Assembly: GCA_027924585.1 (NCBI GenBank)
Contig: BSBM01000994.1
Span: 7,695,001-7,759,000, forward strand
Direction of reading: 5' to 3'
Source of the DNA: Larix kaempferi
Taxonomy: Eukaryota > Streptophyta > Pinopsida > Pinales > Pinaceae
Length of the DNA stretch: 64,000 nt
Part shown: piece by piece, positions 1 to 11,336 of the stretch
Numbering within the stretch: position 1 is the first letter of the stretch
How the letters are laid out: the number at the start of each line of letters is the position of its first letter
Notes under the pieces: model-generated
Told to the model about the DNA's origin: nothing
What the model saw: only the letters and a program-made list of their open reading frames with translations
Database searches by the model: none
Position numbers and translations under genes: made by a program

Positions 1-1340
1 AGGGAAGTCTTATTCCTTTTGCAAACATGAATCAATACAAAGTTAAGATGAAACAGTAAAAAACCAACTGCCCTAATAGGAAAATGCTCCAGATTTGCCT
101 TGCGACATTGGACATTACTTAAATCACATTTTTGTTTCCATGTTTTCACTAGAATATCTCTGCTCTAAAGCCTTTTGCCCAAATTTACATGGCAGTTCAT
201 GTTAAACCTCCTTTTCAGCTTCATGATTAATATTGTCAATAGAAATAAGATGTTGCAGTTTAGGGTCAATAGATTCGATGGAAGAACCCAGTTGTGGGGT
301 GGGATCATCACATAGGAACTACTCTATGGATTCAGCCATAAATTCTGAGATTGGAAGGAAGGGAGGCACGAAGTGGGCACTTAGAACAATCATTTTACCT
401 TTCAGCCTACAAGGATATTACTTTATTTTTTACAGCAACCAATTCAAAACCCGGCGTATTAATGAACCTTTATAGATTGCATTACCTGAACTTAGAGAGA
501 GCATTGGACAAGCGTTTGACAACACAACCTTTAACACTTTACTTGATCCATCTGTTCTTCCAGCAAATAAACCTTTTAATTACAAGGAAGATGTGGTTTC
601 AAAACCCTTTAATAGCAGGTAGTTGTGTCCACCTTGAATTGCTAGCGATAAATGATGTTGTTGGTTTACTAAAGATTGAACGAACACATGTAGGGCCCCA
701 TTTTTCTGCTGTTGAAACTCCAACTTGGTTATGATCCACCTCGAATTAGGACACTACTTGGATAGGAGTGGTATTCCATTGAGAGATAGTGAGCCGACCC
801 GATATCGGCCATGTTCAGGATGGCTAATCAAATAAATAAATTAGTTTTCTCATAATTTACCAGTGATAGTGTTGCAGATAAACTGAAAATTAATAATATA
901 AATACTACAACAGAGAGATTTGTGAGGGCTTAGAAAAGATAAGGCCACTGGATTTGACATGAAATGGAAGCCAAGACTATCAGTATGGATATTAAGGATG
1001 CTTTTCTGATGATTGGTATTCATCTACAGGGTGGAAAAGTGGCAACATTGGGTTAGTTTCTGTCTCTCCCAGGGTTGCTTTAACTATAACTAACTATCCT
1101 TGAATTTCTCACCTTTTCATTCAATTTTCAGCCATCCATGGTTGGCCTTCATCTATCATAATGACAATATTGAGCTGCCACATTGTAGCTTATTCATATT
1201 AACCTATTTCTAAACATGATTTCAAATGTCATACACTGGTCTATCCATTTCTAGTGTAAACTTCACTATCTATCACCAAAACCTAGGGTCAACATTTGAA
1301 AGTCTTCCAAATAACAATTATGGAATGGAAATGTCAACTA
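1..1340. other. Intergenic DNA, no gene recognised
   Basis: Short open frames here have no family resemblance that I can see. One stretch near 960-1052 reads like a short exon ending at a possible GT donor (it contains SMDIKDAFLM), but I cannot assign it. Confidence 0.5.
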
Positions 1341-1342
1341 AG

Positions 1343-1657
1343 TGGATCTTCCCATGCTATCACCAATGTAAACAACAAAGAAGGGCACCCAAAGGAAAGG
1401 ATTTCAACTATCCTAAAATTTCTTAAAATGGGATAAAATCTAGGACTCTGCTGAGTGCTCATACTCTGAGCTCACCAGGATTCCAAAAGTCACCTGTGAC
1501 TACAGTGGAGCTTTACCAGTGTAAACAACAAAGAAGGGCACCCAAAGCAAAGACTTCAACTATCCTTCAAATTCTTAAAATGGGATAAAATCTAGGACTC
1601 AGCTGAGTGCTCAGACTCTAAACTCGCCAGGATTCCATAAGACACCTCTGATTACAG
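1343..1657. repeat. Tandem duplication, about 153-bp period
   Basis: Two adjacent diverged copies. Each contains a GTAAACAACAAAGAAGGGCA stretch (starting at 1368 and at 1521) followed by the same AATGGGATAAAATCTAGGAC block. The spacing of the shared block is 153 bases. No coding role is apparent. Confidence 0.8.
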
Positions 1658-1659
1658 TG

Positions 1660-3325
1660 GATCTTTACCAAATCAGTGCAAGTGGATGGGACCTAATGAA
1701 TTTGCAACTTTTAGGGTTAACATCTTTTTGTTGGTAAGGTTACAAACTTAATGTAAAGTTCTGGATGGTTGTGCTAGACTCTAGTCATATGCTTACCATA
1801 TTTAAAGTTTTATACTATATGAAGTGCTTACTTCAACCAACCATTATCCATGATGGTTATACTCCTTACCAGAGCTGAAATTTGATGGGAAAAATGTCTG
1901 TGATGGGGCATTTTCCCATCAAATATGGTCAGTATTTATAACAACCCTTAAAAATACAATTTGTCAAATACATGTGGTTACATCATTAATGATTAAAGCC
2001 ATCATTTTAATGGGTGAAATGTTTTTGAAATTCCAAGCCTGCTCCTCACTACCATGTCTAATATAGGATGAAGGCTTAAACTAAGTGCTTGTGTCTAATT
2101 TATTTCTAATATGAACACCATTGATCTAGTGCCCTCTCATTCCTTCTCAAGGCCAAGAGGCGCTCTACTATGGAGATAGATAAGATATGATAAGATAAGA
2201 GAGTGGTATTGATAAACAGGCTGTATCAGAATAAATTTGTGTAGGTAAATACTCATTATAGATAGTTTAGCAGTAGTTGCATAAATCCTTAAAATTTGAC
2301 TTACCCTCCCTCTAGGAAATAAATCTTCTCCCATATGCGAATCTTTATCCTTACATCCATCCGTCCCTCCCTCCATCCGTCCTCTCTTTCCTCATCTCAA
2401 CTGTCTGTAGGTTAAAATTCATAAAAAAAGAGTAATGTAGAACGAGGGGAATGGAATTAAGCAACGAGGTTTATAAACAGCTGCTCTCCTTCGAGCATAG
2501 TTGTCTATAGTGGCCCCATCGAGCAGTATTATTTTGCTAGCCGCCCCCCTTCCTTTTGTGTTGTACTTTAATGTTGGCTCTAATATTATCCTATTGGTTA
2601 TTAGGGAATGCCATATGATCTATTTTTACCATACGGTCAAACTTTGTGGGATGTCAGATGTTGGGAATATTTGTGGACTCTCAGATGATGAGCCTAGATA
2701 TGTGATAGCCCTATGCTACATGATGGGATCAATGAATCTCCACTTTACTAATATGAATTCAGTTTGATTAAAGGGAAACATTTTTACTAACAAAATAGGT
2801 TTTAAAGATGAGATAGTTATCAGCTGTACCATGTCACAAAAAAATCAAAATGAATGATGGATATTTTCCTATAAGAAAATGAATGGAAACATCATGACTC
2901 TTTATGAAATATTTACCAAAAGGGCACATCTGAATTTTATAAACAAAATTACAATTTGCATCACATGAGATAGTTTAGCTGGAGATGGGAAAAATAAATC
3001 AATTCTAACTAGTAATCACAACGTCCTGGAGATGTTACCCATGAATTAGACTACCATAACGTGGCCCATGATGCTCTTTGCCATATCCATATGATGGTAA
3101 TGGGGGCATCAATGGACAATAATTTCATTCTACAAAAAAATAATCAGCATTAGAATTCAATAACATTTTATCAAGATACCAAATTACATGGATGAGACAC
3201 ATCAAGAATAAGTAGAAGTATTATATACACAACTTCAACACAAAAGAAAAAATCAAGGCCCAAGACTACATAAAACATAATATCTCTTCACGAAAAGGCC
3301 AGATCATAGCTAACTACTCAGCAAG
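1660..3325. other. Intergenic DNA, no gene recognised
   Basis: AT-rich sequence with a pyrimidine-rich CCATCC/TCCCTCC tract around 2340-2395. I find no domain, RNA gene or transposon terminus. Confidence 0.5.
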
Positions 3326-3812
3326 AACCAACTCTCATAGGATAAGATGTGAAATAGGAAGGTGGAACATCCCAAAGAAGAATGGGAAGAAAGGGTCTGC
3401 TAGGTGTGTGAGAAAGGAGAGGTAGAGACCAAAAAACATTTCTTGTTGCATTGCATGACATATGCCCACATCCAAACAAGAACAAATCAGCAAATCGGCA
3501 GATGGGAGACAGTGTTTTAGGAGGACCATGTGGAAGACACGGCAAAGCAGGCCACAAGAATGATGTACATAAGAGACAAGATTTTGAAATCAGCTATAGC
3601 AGGGTAGATTCTCAACATGGAAAGAAGGTCAAGCCAAAATGAGTAGTCCAAAAATTATTCATACCATATTCTGGTCCTTATCTTCAATTTGTTCTTTCTC
3701 TCCTTGTATTTAATAATGTCGTATTAATCATTAATGTAAGCACCTTTAGTCACATATTCCAGATGGCCTTGTGGACAGTTTAATAAAAGCTATCATATCA
3801 TATCATATCTCA
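3326..3812 (+). mobile_element. LINE (non-LTR retrotransposon) 3' end fragment
   Basis: From about 3399 the plus strand reads C-x-V-C-E-K-G followed by ETKKHFLLHC, the C-x2-C...H...C zinc-like motif found at the C-terminus of many plant LINE reverse transcriptases. One in-frame stop lies inside the motif and another ends the frame near 3520. Downstream come a short 3' UTR-like stretch (AGTTTAATAAAAGCT) and a simple tail of ATCAT repeats ending near 3812, as expected for a LINE 3' end. No reverse transcriptase core is present, so this is a 5'-truncated, dead copy. The zinc-like motif carries the assignment; the clade is not resolved. Confidence 0.5.
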
Positions 3813-4069
3813 TTCATCTCCCAAAGTGCACTCAGGTCTACATCAATTTCTACAAACTGATAAATTCATTTTCCATCTCATGTACTTATGGAAATAATGA
3901 ATTCTCTTGCCATGGCAGGGAGGCATGAGAAGGTTCATACAGGTTACTGACACTCACTTTCCCTGCAATAACATGGTCTGGATGTAACTGAAAACAAAAA
4001 TAATGGGAATTCTCATAGTAAGTTAGGAACTATGTTGTTGGATCATTCTAAATCCAGCCAAATCATTTA
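3813..4069. other. Intergenic, no gene recognised
   Basis: No open frame or motif of note. Confidence 0.5.
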
Positions 4070-4400
4070 AAAGTAACTTTAGGTCTTTGGATCCTAATAC
4101 AGTCCTTACAATATCCATTTGTTGAAAGTTGATAGATTTGACAGGAAGGATAATTCAGGACAAATCCTAGGATGGATCCTATTGCTTGTACATGGCTCAA
4201 GACATATCTAAATCCAGTTGTAAACCTGGGTTTGGTCCTTTTAAGATCCTTGGCTCTTTGAATCCGAATAAGGTCCTTACAGGATTCATTTCCCAGATCA
4301 TATGAAGGAGATGGATAGAGAAGAATCATGGGATAGACCCTACCACTCATGTATGATTTAGGAATGGTCCATGCTGATACGTAAAAGAAGAATACCCGAA
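4070..4400. repeat. Diverged direct repeat, about 171-bp period
   Basis: A block around 4085 (TTGGATCCTAATACAGTCCTTAC) recurs in diverged form around 4256 (TTGAATCCGAATAAGGTCCTTAC). The surrounding text can be aligned only loosely. A minus-strand open frame across it is probably incidental. Confidence 0.5.
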
Positions 4401-4767
4401 ACAAAGAAAAGGAAAATGGATAATACTTATGACAGAACCGAAAAATTTAAAATTTAAAATTTAAAAAAAAAATTAAAATGCCCTAAAACCTGTCATATAA
4501 TATGCTTGTTCTTATATCATGTTCAATTGATTGATTGATGTATACAATGTATAGTCAAGTATTAATCTCTCCCTATTCCAAGGACCTATGGTATAATGAT
4601 TTCAATTTAAACTTATTTGGTAAGTAGTTAACCAATCAAGCGATATGCATTGGTTGTAGGTGGATTACTATTTATCTATTTTGAATTAAAAGAAATAAAT
4701 TATGTAGATGTATAAATGTTATCATTGTATATTTCACTAATTTTTTTGTTGCGTCTAAGTTTTGCAG

Positions 4768-4922
4768 AGGTCGTGGGACATTCTTGCAACATGGAAAGTT
4801 TACAAACGGGAGAGTTTGAGTAGAATGTATCATCTGGCATTGATACTTACAGTATCATGCAACCTCTAGGTGTTTGTGTTGGGATATGCCCATTCAACTT
4901 TCCAACTATGATTCCTTTGCGG
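4768..4922 (+). pseudogene. Methylmalonate-semialdehyde dehydrogenase (ALDH6-type), single exon fragment
   Basis: The intact enzyme is a mitochondrial aldehyde dehydrogenase that oxidatively decarboxylates methylmalonate or malonate semialdehyde with CoA and NAD in valine catabolism. A 155-bp exon-like block lies between an acceptor (TTTTGCAG, ending at 4767) and a donor (CGG|GTATGT, 4923). It translates to EVVGHSCNMESLQTGEF, stop, [17 protein letters not shown] and then [15 protein letters not shown]. This matches the family's signature stretch ([22 protein letters not shown]) just before the NAD-binding part. An in-frame TAG at 4821-4823 breaks it. I found no neighbouring exon of this gene on either side, so it is an isolated fragment. 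Family identity is strong, because the ICPFNFP motif is distinctive. Confidence 0.85.
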
Positions 4923-7161
4923 GTATGTCTCTTAAACCCTTTTAACAATTAACTACATTCAATTAGGATCTTCTCTTTTGAGACATTGCCTCAAAGATAC
5001 AGTATTGTTTGTTTATATGAAGGATTTTGAAATACCTTTTCTTTGAAAGTTGAATCAAAACTATTATATCATATCATGGTTAAATCCAAAGTCTTATATA
5101 AAACTAGGTTTATTATAGTGTCAGGTCCATGTCCAAAAAGTGAAAATAATTTAATAGTCTCAAGTCAAATTTAAATGTTCAAGGTTCAATTCATTGTGCT
5201 GATGTGTGTGAATATTCTGTGAATTCATTTGATATTGTTTGATTGTCTAAAGATTTTCCTTTCCATAGTCTAGAAACTCTAAATCCAAGTTAAAATCATT
5301 GCAGTTGTTGTTGTGGATGTGCTAATTTCACTAGGTGAATGTTTGAATCAAGTGAACATAGCAACAAAAAAATCTTATACCAAGATTCAATGAAACCATG
5401 CATGTAGTGTTTAACGACAAAGCTATAAATTGGCATCCATAGATGGTTGTAGTGTAACTCAGGTTGGTTCTTGCCTCAACTTCAAAGTTGATTTTAAATT
5501 TATTCCTTTCATGAATCTAGCAAATCCTTCTTCTTCTATTTTGCAATCATTATTACTTGTGTACTGTGCAACCTTCAGGCTTTGTCAATCATAACCACTC
5601 CATGTCTTAGTTAAAGGGTTAATGCATTATGAGAATTAGATATGCAAGCACATGAATTCCATTAATGTTAGTGCACGAGTTTAACATGGGAACAATAGCC
5701 TTTAATTTATTACATTCGATAACAATTTCTATCTTAATATATAACACTTTAGTTGTAGCCTATTTATTATCTAGTACTGAACAGATGCTTGTTTTTCAGT
5801 GGAAAAAATTGCAATATTTTGGTGGTTTGTAAACATTCATAATTTCTCACAACTATTTATGTTGTTGATCACTAGAGGCCTTTGATATGAGTACCAAATG
5901 ATGAGCTTAAATGAAACCTACATGTTCAAAAGAAATTTCAGCTACGGAATTTCATTTCTCAATAGTAATTGTGTGGGTCTAAAATTATCCTTTTTGCATG
6001 CACATTTTTGGCGATGCTTTCTCTCAAGATTCTGTATTTCTTTTTCCCCTCCCATTTATTCCTTGTTTTTTGTTGTTATTTACTTTGTAATTACTCTATT
6101 TTTTAGTCGTGGGTGAGTCCCTTTCCAATCAGGAAAAAGGAAATTATTTTCGGGGTTGGAAAAGTTCCTTTACAATATTCATCAATGTAAATGCCACGAA
6201 ATGTTTCCAGTGTGTTTCCAAACCGTTTTATACTGGATTCCATGGTAAAAGCTATTCTGGATTTGGAAACAGAGGAGGCTACATTTTGGTAACTCTAGGA
6301 TTTGTTATATTATTGAGTTTCACCTTAGTTAGATATATGCTTGTCAATATGTACACTTTGTATTGGGGGTTCTTCTTCATGTTCGTCATCTACATCATCA
6401 CTACATCTATGAGTGAGCATGAAATAGCTAGCAAGAGTCCATTGTTTTAGACTGCTACATAGTCACACCTCTTTATGACTTGTTATTAGCTGAGATACAA
6501 TTGCATTATTTTGTTTTCAAGATTCTATTTGTTGTCTATCATATTGGTTAAATGATCATCTCATAGGTCACAAGTTACAACGGATATATTGTTGGTTGAG
6601 AAATACAATATCTTGTTGGCATTACACCACATTGCAACACTAAGTACAAGCTGACTTCTTTGACAAGCCAATGCATAATTATTATTGTTTATAATGTTGA
6701 GTTTGGAAGTATCATTGAAGTATATCTTGCTTGGTTTTGTGTATTTTTAGGTGCATGGCTTGCCTAAGTGAAAATATTCATCCATCATGTTTGCTAGTTG
6801 CCGAAAAGGTTTGTGCTTTTTTTGCTGTAACTTGGTTTGTACAGGATTCATTTTTGTAGTCATTTGTCTGTCCCTTGGAGGCTCATTTGCAAGGATAATT
6901 TTTCATAATGTTTTGTGCCCCTTAGGTGTAAATCATAGACATTCCTTTTTCCACACTTGGGATTCTCTACGAAGTGTAAGTAATGTTTCCTTGGAAGTTG
7001 GACTTCCTAGCATCCTAATAGATTTTGAAAGCGTTTGTATTCTAGGGATAAAATACAATCCATGTTTTGTATTTGATGATAAATATATATACTATTGGAA
7101 AATCACATGCCATGTTAAATATGCCTTTGATGATAATAATGATATTTGTTTTTTTTTGCAG
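4923..7161. other. Intergenic or intron-like DNA, no gene recognised
   Basis: Several open frames of 70-115 codons (for example 5898-6116 and 6109-6450) are rich in Phe, Ser and Leu, as expected from T-rich DNA, and show no recognisable domain. Confidence 0.45.
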
Positions 7162-7344
7162 GCCTTGAAGAATTTGTCAACATCTCTGCATAGTTTCAAG
7201 GAGTGTGTAAGGCATGGGTATACTGCACCATTTGAGAATAATAATGAAGCAAAATGTCAACCTTCAGAACAATTTTCCTCCTTCACTGATAAACATCGAC
7301 CTGTGATAGTGCAAGTGCAATTATTATTATTGTCAACCACCTGA
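7162..7344 (+). other. Orphan exon-like open frame after a strong splice acceptor
   Basis: A long T tract ending in TTTTTTTTTGCAG (to 7161) precedes an open stretch translating to ALKNLSTSLHSFKECVRHGY and onward for about 60 codons to a stop at 7342. The composition is protein-like (charged residues, Cys, balanced codons) and unlike the Phe-rich frames upstream. I do not recognise the family. It could be an exon of another captured or decayed gene, as with the neighbouring MMSDH and TIR1 fragments, or chance. Confidence 0.3.
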
Positions 7345-7792
7345 ACTAGACCCAATTGGTAAGAAACAACAATAGTGTGTGGAATCTAAAGGGATAATCA
7401 ATTGAAACCTTAAATAAAATGTAGAATCTAAATTACAGGGGTCTCTTATGTTGGTTATGGTATTTGGATATAAATTGATTTCTCAAAACTTTTAAACATG
7501 TTTTAGATATTAGCATTAGTTGGATTGAATTCTTCATTAACCATGAATTTAGTATTAAATTGATGGCCTTATGATCTATACAAAAATGAAGGTTAGTCTC
7601 TATAATTAATGTCTTTCATGCTTCACTATTTAGTATAGGCAAAAAATGTTTTGTTCAGTCCATCTTTCTAAGATGGATCTGTTTGTCCGCAGTCATGATG
7701 CATTTGCTTAGAGGATATCTAGGAGATTACTTCGGTAGCTTTTTCTATTTCTTTTTTGACATTTTTATATATCTTTTACACCACTCCCACAG
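7345..7792. other. Intron-like DNA upstream of the TIR1/AFB exon
   Basis: AT-rich, no coding features. It ends in a polypyrimidine-rich stretch and the acceptor ACTCCCACAG at 7783-7792. Confidence 0.5.
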
Positions 7793-8547
7793 GTTTTGGA
7801 TTCAGTGGAAGACACATGTTTAAAGGCAGCTACTAGAATGTGTAAGGATATAAGGGATCTTCGTGTGTTTCCTATGGATGCATGTGAAGATGGTGAAGGT
7901 TGTGTATCTAAACAGGGTCTTGTTGCAATCTTTGAGGGATTTCCAAATCTTGAGTCCATTCTATACTTTTTCAGCGTATGACCAATAAAGTAGTTGTGTC
8001 CATGTCACAAAAATGTTCTAAATTGGCTAGATTTCATCTATGTATCATGGCTCGACACGAACCTGATCATTTATCTGGTTAACCTATAAATGAGGGATTT
8101 AGGGAAATTGTAAGGAACTGCAAAATTCTAACAAGGTTGGTAGTATCTAGGCTACTCATTGATAAATAATTTCAATATGTTGGAGCTTATGGTAAAATAT
8201 TAAAGACCTTATCAGTAGCATTTGTCGGGGAAAGTGACCTAATCATGAAGTATGTGCTTGATGGATGCAAGAACCTTCAGAAGCTTGAGATTAGAGACGG
8301 TCCATTTGGATATGTTTCCCTCTTGTCTAGTTTACATCCCTACGAATCTATGAGGTTCTTGTGGATGTCTGATTGCAGACTCACTCTACAGGAATGCATA
8401 GAGTTGGGTAAGAATATGCCTCGACTCAATGTTGAAAGAATCAAAGAAGGTGATTGCAATGATGTTTTCCTTGTTGAGAAAATTTATGTTTATCTCACTA
8501 TAGCAGGTCCATAGAAAGACATACTATCATTTGTAACCAATTTATAG
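7793..8547 (+). pseudogene. TIR1/AFB auxin-receptor F-box LRR protein, last-exon pseudogene
   Basis: The intact family forms SCF-TIR1/AFB ubiquitin ligases in the nucleus that bind auxin and Aux/IAA repressors. Only the C-terminal leucine-rich-repeat part remains. After the acceptor at 7791-7792 the translation gives VLDSVEDTCLKAA, DIRDLRVFPMDACED, GLVAIFEGFPNLESILYF, then MTNKVVVSMSQKCSKL, CIMARHEPDHLSG, SDLIMKYVLDGCKNLQKLEI, RFLWMSDCRL, KNMPRLNVE and finally KIYVYLTIAGP. These follow TIR1 in order, including the canonical LRVFP, EPDHL, MR.LWMS and PRLNVE landmarks. Breaks: a frameshift at about 7977, in-frame stops at 8080-8082 and 8167-8169, and a TAG at 8512-8514. The frame after that TAG still reads KDILSFV, as in the normal tail. 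No F-box or upstream exon was found. It ends only about 110 bp before the IRKI-like pseudogene on the same strand. Confidence 0.92.
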
Positions 8548-9520
8548 CCACTTTGCATGAATTTCATGGATATGGCTCCTTTAGCAAAACTCTGAGATAT
8601 TATTGGAACTCTGAGATATTATTGGATTTCCTAGTAAAGACCCAATTGGAAAATTTTAGTTGAAATCATGGTTCTCTCCTCTAACCAAAATGAATCACAA
8701 GAAAAAACCGAGTTGTCCAAACAAAGAAGTCCATTCCATTATCCCTAACATGATGGATGACTTGGATATTACCATTGAAGGCTTAAATCAGAAACTAATA
8801 CAGGCCAACATAAGAAGAGACACTGCACTGACAGAGGTTAGACAATTAAGTTCATCTATGGAAGAAATGGAAAAACAAATGAACAAATTGGAATTGTATA
8901 GCCAGGATCTGAAGTATGCATTGAACCAGGCTGAATGTGGCATTACAAGTTCCCAAGGGTCTAGTTTAATTCACCATGGATTCACAATGAAATTCCAAAA
9001 CCACAAAGCTCTAACATACGAGGCAATGTTAGAACCCTTCCTCCAGACTGTGGAAGAATCAAGAGTTGCAGTGAGACAGTTGTACAAGACTATTGAAACA
9101 TTAATACAAGAACAATGTGATGGTAAAGGAATGGAGAAGCTCAACTCCCTTTTGCAACCCTATGAATTTTATGTTACTCAGAGAATCTCAAGAGTTGTTA
9201 TGTGTAATGCCCCTAAAATGATTGTGGACTTTAAGGTCACCTGTCGAGTGACCCAGCGGAACAGACTTCAATAAAGTGGCCCTTCAAGTTAGGATGTGTC
9301 TTAATAAGGGAGAATCACCTAATGATGTTCATGACTATAGTTGATAAATGAATTAAAGAATTAAATTATATGTGTGGAGTGGTATAATTGATTGGTTAGT
9401 TATTTCTTAATGACTAGCCTGGATTGATCAAGTCTAAGTGCAGTAGGACAGTTACAGTCCTAGCTCTGCAACTTGGGAGGACGCAACTGAGATGCGTCAT
9501 AGCTTTCCATTTTTATTCTG

Positions 9521-9600
9521 AACTTCGGGACGAAGTTCTAAATAAGTAGGGGTGTATATAGTGCCCCTAGACTACTATAGACATTGAGGGCAACTGCTGA
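9521..9600 (+). repeat. Second polypurine tract and LTR-start copy inside the 5' LTR
   Basis: AACTTCGGGACGAAGTTC, AAGTAGGGGTGTA and then an LTR-like start (TATAGTGCCCC, followed by ATTGAGGGCAACTGCTGAGT) repeat the junction seen at 17120-17200, 354 bp inside the LTR. The same copy lies in the 3' LTR at 17474-17555, where the start reads TGTAGTGCCCC. Confidence 0.85.
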
Positions 9601-10266
9601 GTCACCTGACTGTTTGAAACATTAATAAAATAACCCTATGATTTTATTTTGAATATATTTATGATTACGATTGATTGATATATGTGCATTTGGGTAGTTA
9701 TTGTGAATGGACAATTTCATGTTGTTTAACGATTAACTTTGATATGAAAACTGTACATATGAATGATGCTTAACGACTAGTTGTGCAATTGATTATGTGA
9801 TTAGACGAATGAGTAATGATTAAGTAAATTATAGATGCTTAATGAAGCAACAGATTTATAAACCAAATTGTGAATATTGAGGACAATGCTACTAATTTAC
9901 GTTTGTGAGAAATGTGTGTAGCGACAGGTGAAACGGTTCACCAACGGACACACAAAGGAATATGAAGGGTCGTAGAGTACGAGTAAATCACACACAGAGA
10001 GAGCGACGACGATGTCGACTTCCGACGGAATACCACGCTTGAGCAGATAAGCACTGATCCGCTTGCTCAAGAGGAAAGCGTGAGGGCGTACGAGGTGGGC
10101 CACGACGGAGCTGGTCACGTACGAGTTGGGGGGCGCACAGTGAGAACGGACTCACTCCTCAACGCCAATAGTCCTTAATAGCGTGTAGACGGAGGATGGA
10201 AGGTAACGGCTCCTGAAATCCCTACATGAAGTTCCCGCAAGTCAAAACAGAAGGATGACGGCAGAA

Positions 10267-10440
10267 GGGCCCGACGGTGCGGTACCCTGCCAAGAACGGA
10301 AAGAGTGAATGCAAGGACCCAACGATGTGGTGCCTTGACGAGGAATGGAAACTATGGATGAATGGACTCGACGGAGTGGTGCCATGTCAGAGAAATTAAA
10401 TTAAGGAACAAGGAGGCCCAACGGCGTGACACCGGGTCCC
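10267..10440 (+). repeat. Four GC-rich degenerate repeats of about 48 bp in the LTR
   Basis: Units begin near 10267, 10315, 10364 and 10412. Each has the core CC(C/A)ACG(G/A)NGTGGTGCC or a close variant such as GACGGAGTGGTGCC. The same array is at 18220-18393 in the 3' LTR. It is the most GC-rich part of an AT-rich element. Confidence 0.75.
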
Positions 10441-11324
10441 TAGTAGAAGTTGATTGCTAAACTTAACTGCGTTGAAACGTATAATTTTGCACCTAGAGCT
10501 TTACTTAGAAATGCATTTGAGTACTTTAGGCATTTGCACATAAATGATTACTTTGGCATTTAAATAATATTAAGTGTTATTTAGGAATTGCACATGAAAG
10601 GATATTCCTGATTACTTAAAAATATTATAAATATTTATTTAGGAGCAAAATGGAATCCTAGGCATGGACACCTAGTCAACTCCACCTACACCACAAATCT
10701 AGGAGTTAAGTGAAATATCTAGGGGACAAACATGAGCAAACTTAGGGATGTTGGTGCATCTCCTAGAGAAACTGACACTTGGATGGGTGAGTTGTTTTTC
10801 ATTAAAGAATTAATTAAATAATTATTTATGCATGAAGCGACATGTGTCGCAGGGGATTTTCCTTTAAAAGGGAGACTTTGGGGATGGGTAAAGGACCCAG
10901 ACCCTGGATGACTATCGTAATATTGAGTTACCTCATGACTTGCTACTATTAAGGGTTTGGCTTGAAATCTTGGTGGGGGGGAATCCCAAACTGGGTTTCA
11001 TGAATTTTTTTTGTGTGTGAGCTCTACGACCCAAAGCTCGGGGGAGGCCATGCGACCGAAAGCATGAGCCTATGGTTGGGTGGCGAAGCTAACGGTTGCT
11101 TCGCCAATGGTTAAACGAGCTTTGCTGGAGGGATCCTACAGAAGACGAAGGCAACAATGGACCAGCCGGATCGGGTTGACAGGTTAAGGTTTTGCTTATT
11201 TTTGTTAAGTTATTCACGCTTTTTATTTTATTTTTCCAATAACTATGATAGCTAATTTGTTTGTATGAAGTTGTTAAAGTTTCAGGTTCAGTTCAAGGGG
11301 ACCCTAAAGGAGGGGTCCTACATT

Positions 11325-11336
11325 TGGTATCAGAGC
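11325..11336 (+). promoter_or_regulatory. Primer-binding site, initiator tRNA-Met type
   Basis: TGGTATCAGAGC, complementary to the 3' end of plant initiator tRNA-Met, begins two bases after the end of the 5' LTR. Confidence 0.92.

Larger units (their letters stand above)
9203..11322 (+). repeat. 5' LTR of the 10-kb element (2,120 bp)
   Basis: It starts TGTAATGCCCC right after the TTATG target duplication and ends CCTACA right before the primer-binding site. It is matched without gaps by 17156-19275. TTTAAAAGGG near 10864 is a possible TATA-like element. Confidence 0.93.

Noticed and set aside
960-1052. Possible exon with SMDIKDAFLM, reminiscent of reverse transcriptase or another enzyme
   Set aside because: Too short and no second motif; could not be assigned.
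6787-7161. Start of the 185-codon frame before the splice acceptor
   Set aside because: Cys/Phe-rich translation of T-rich DNA, with a T tract and GCAG at 7152-7161; most likely intron.
9897-10118. Minus-strand 73-codon frame, repeated at 17850-18071
   Set aside because: Its repetition reflects the two LTR copies, not selection; no recognisable domain.
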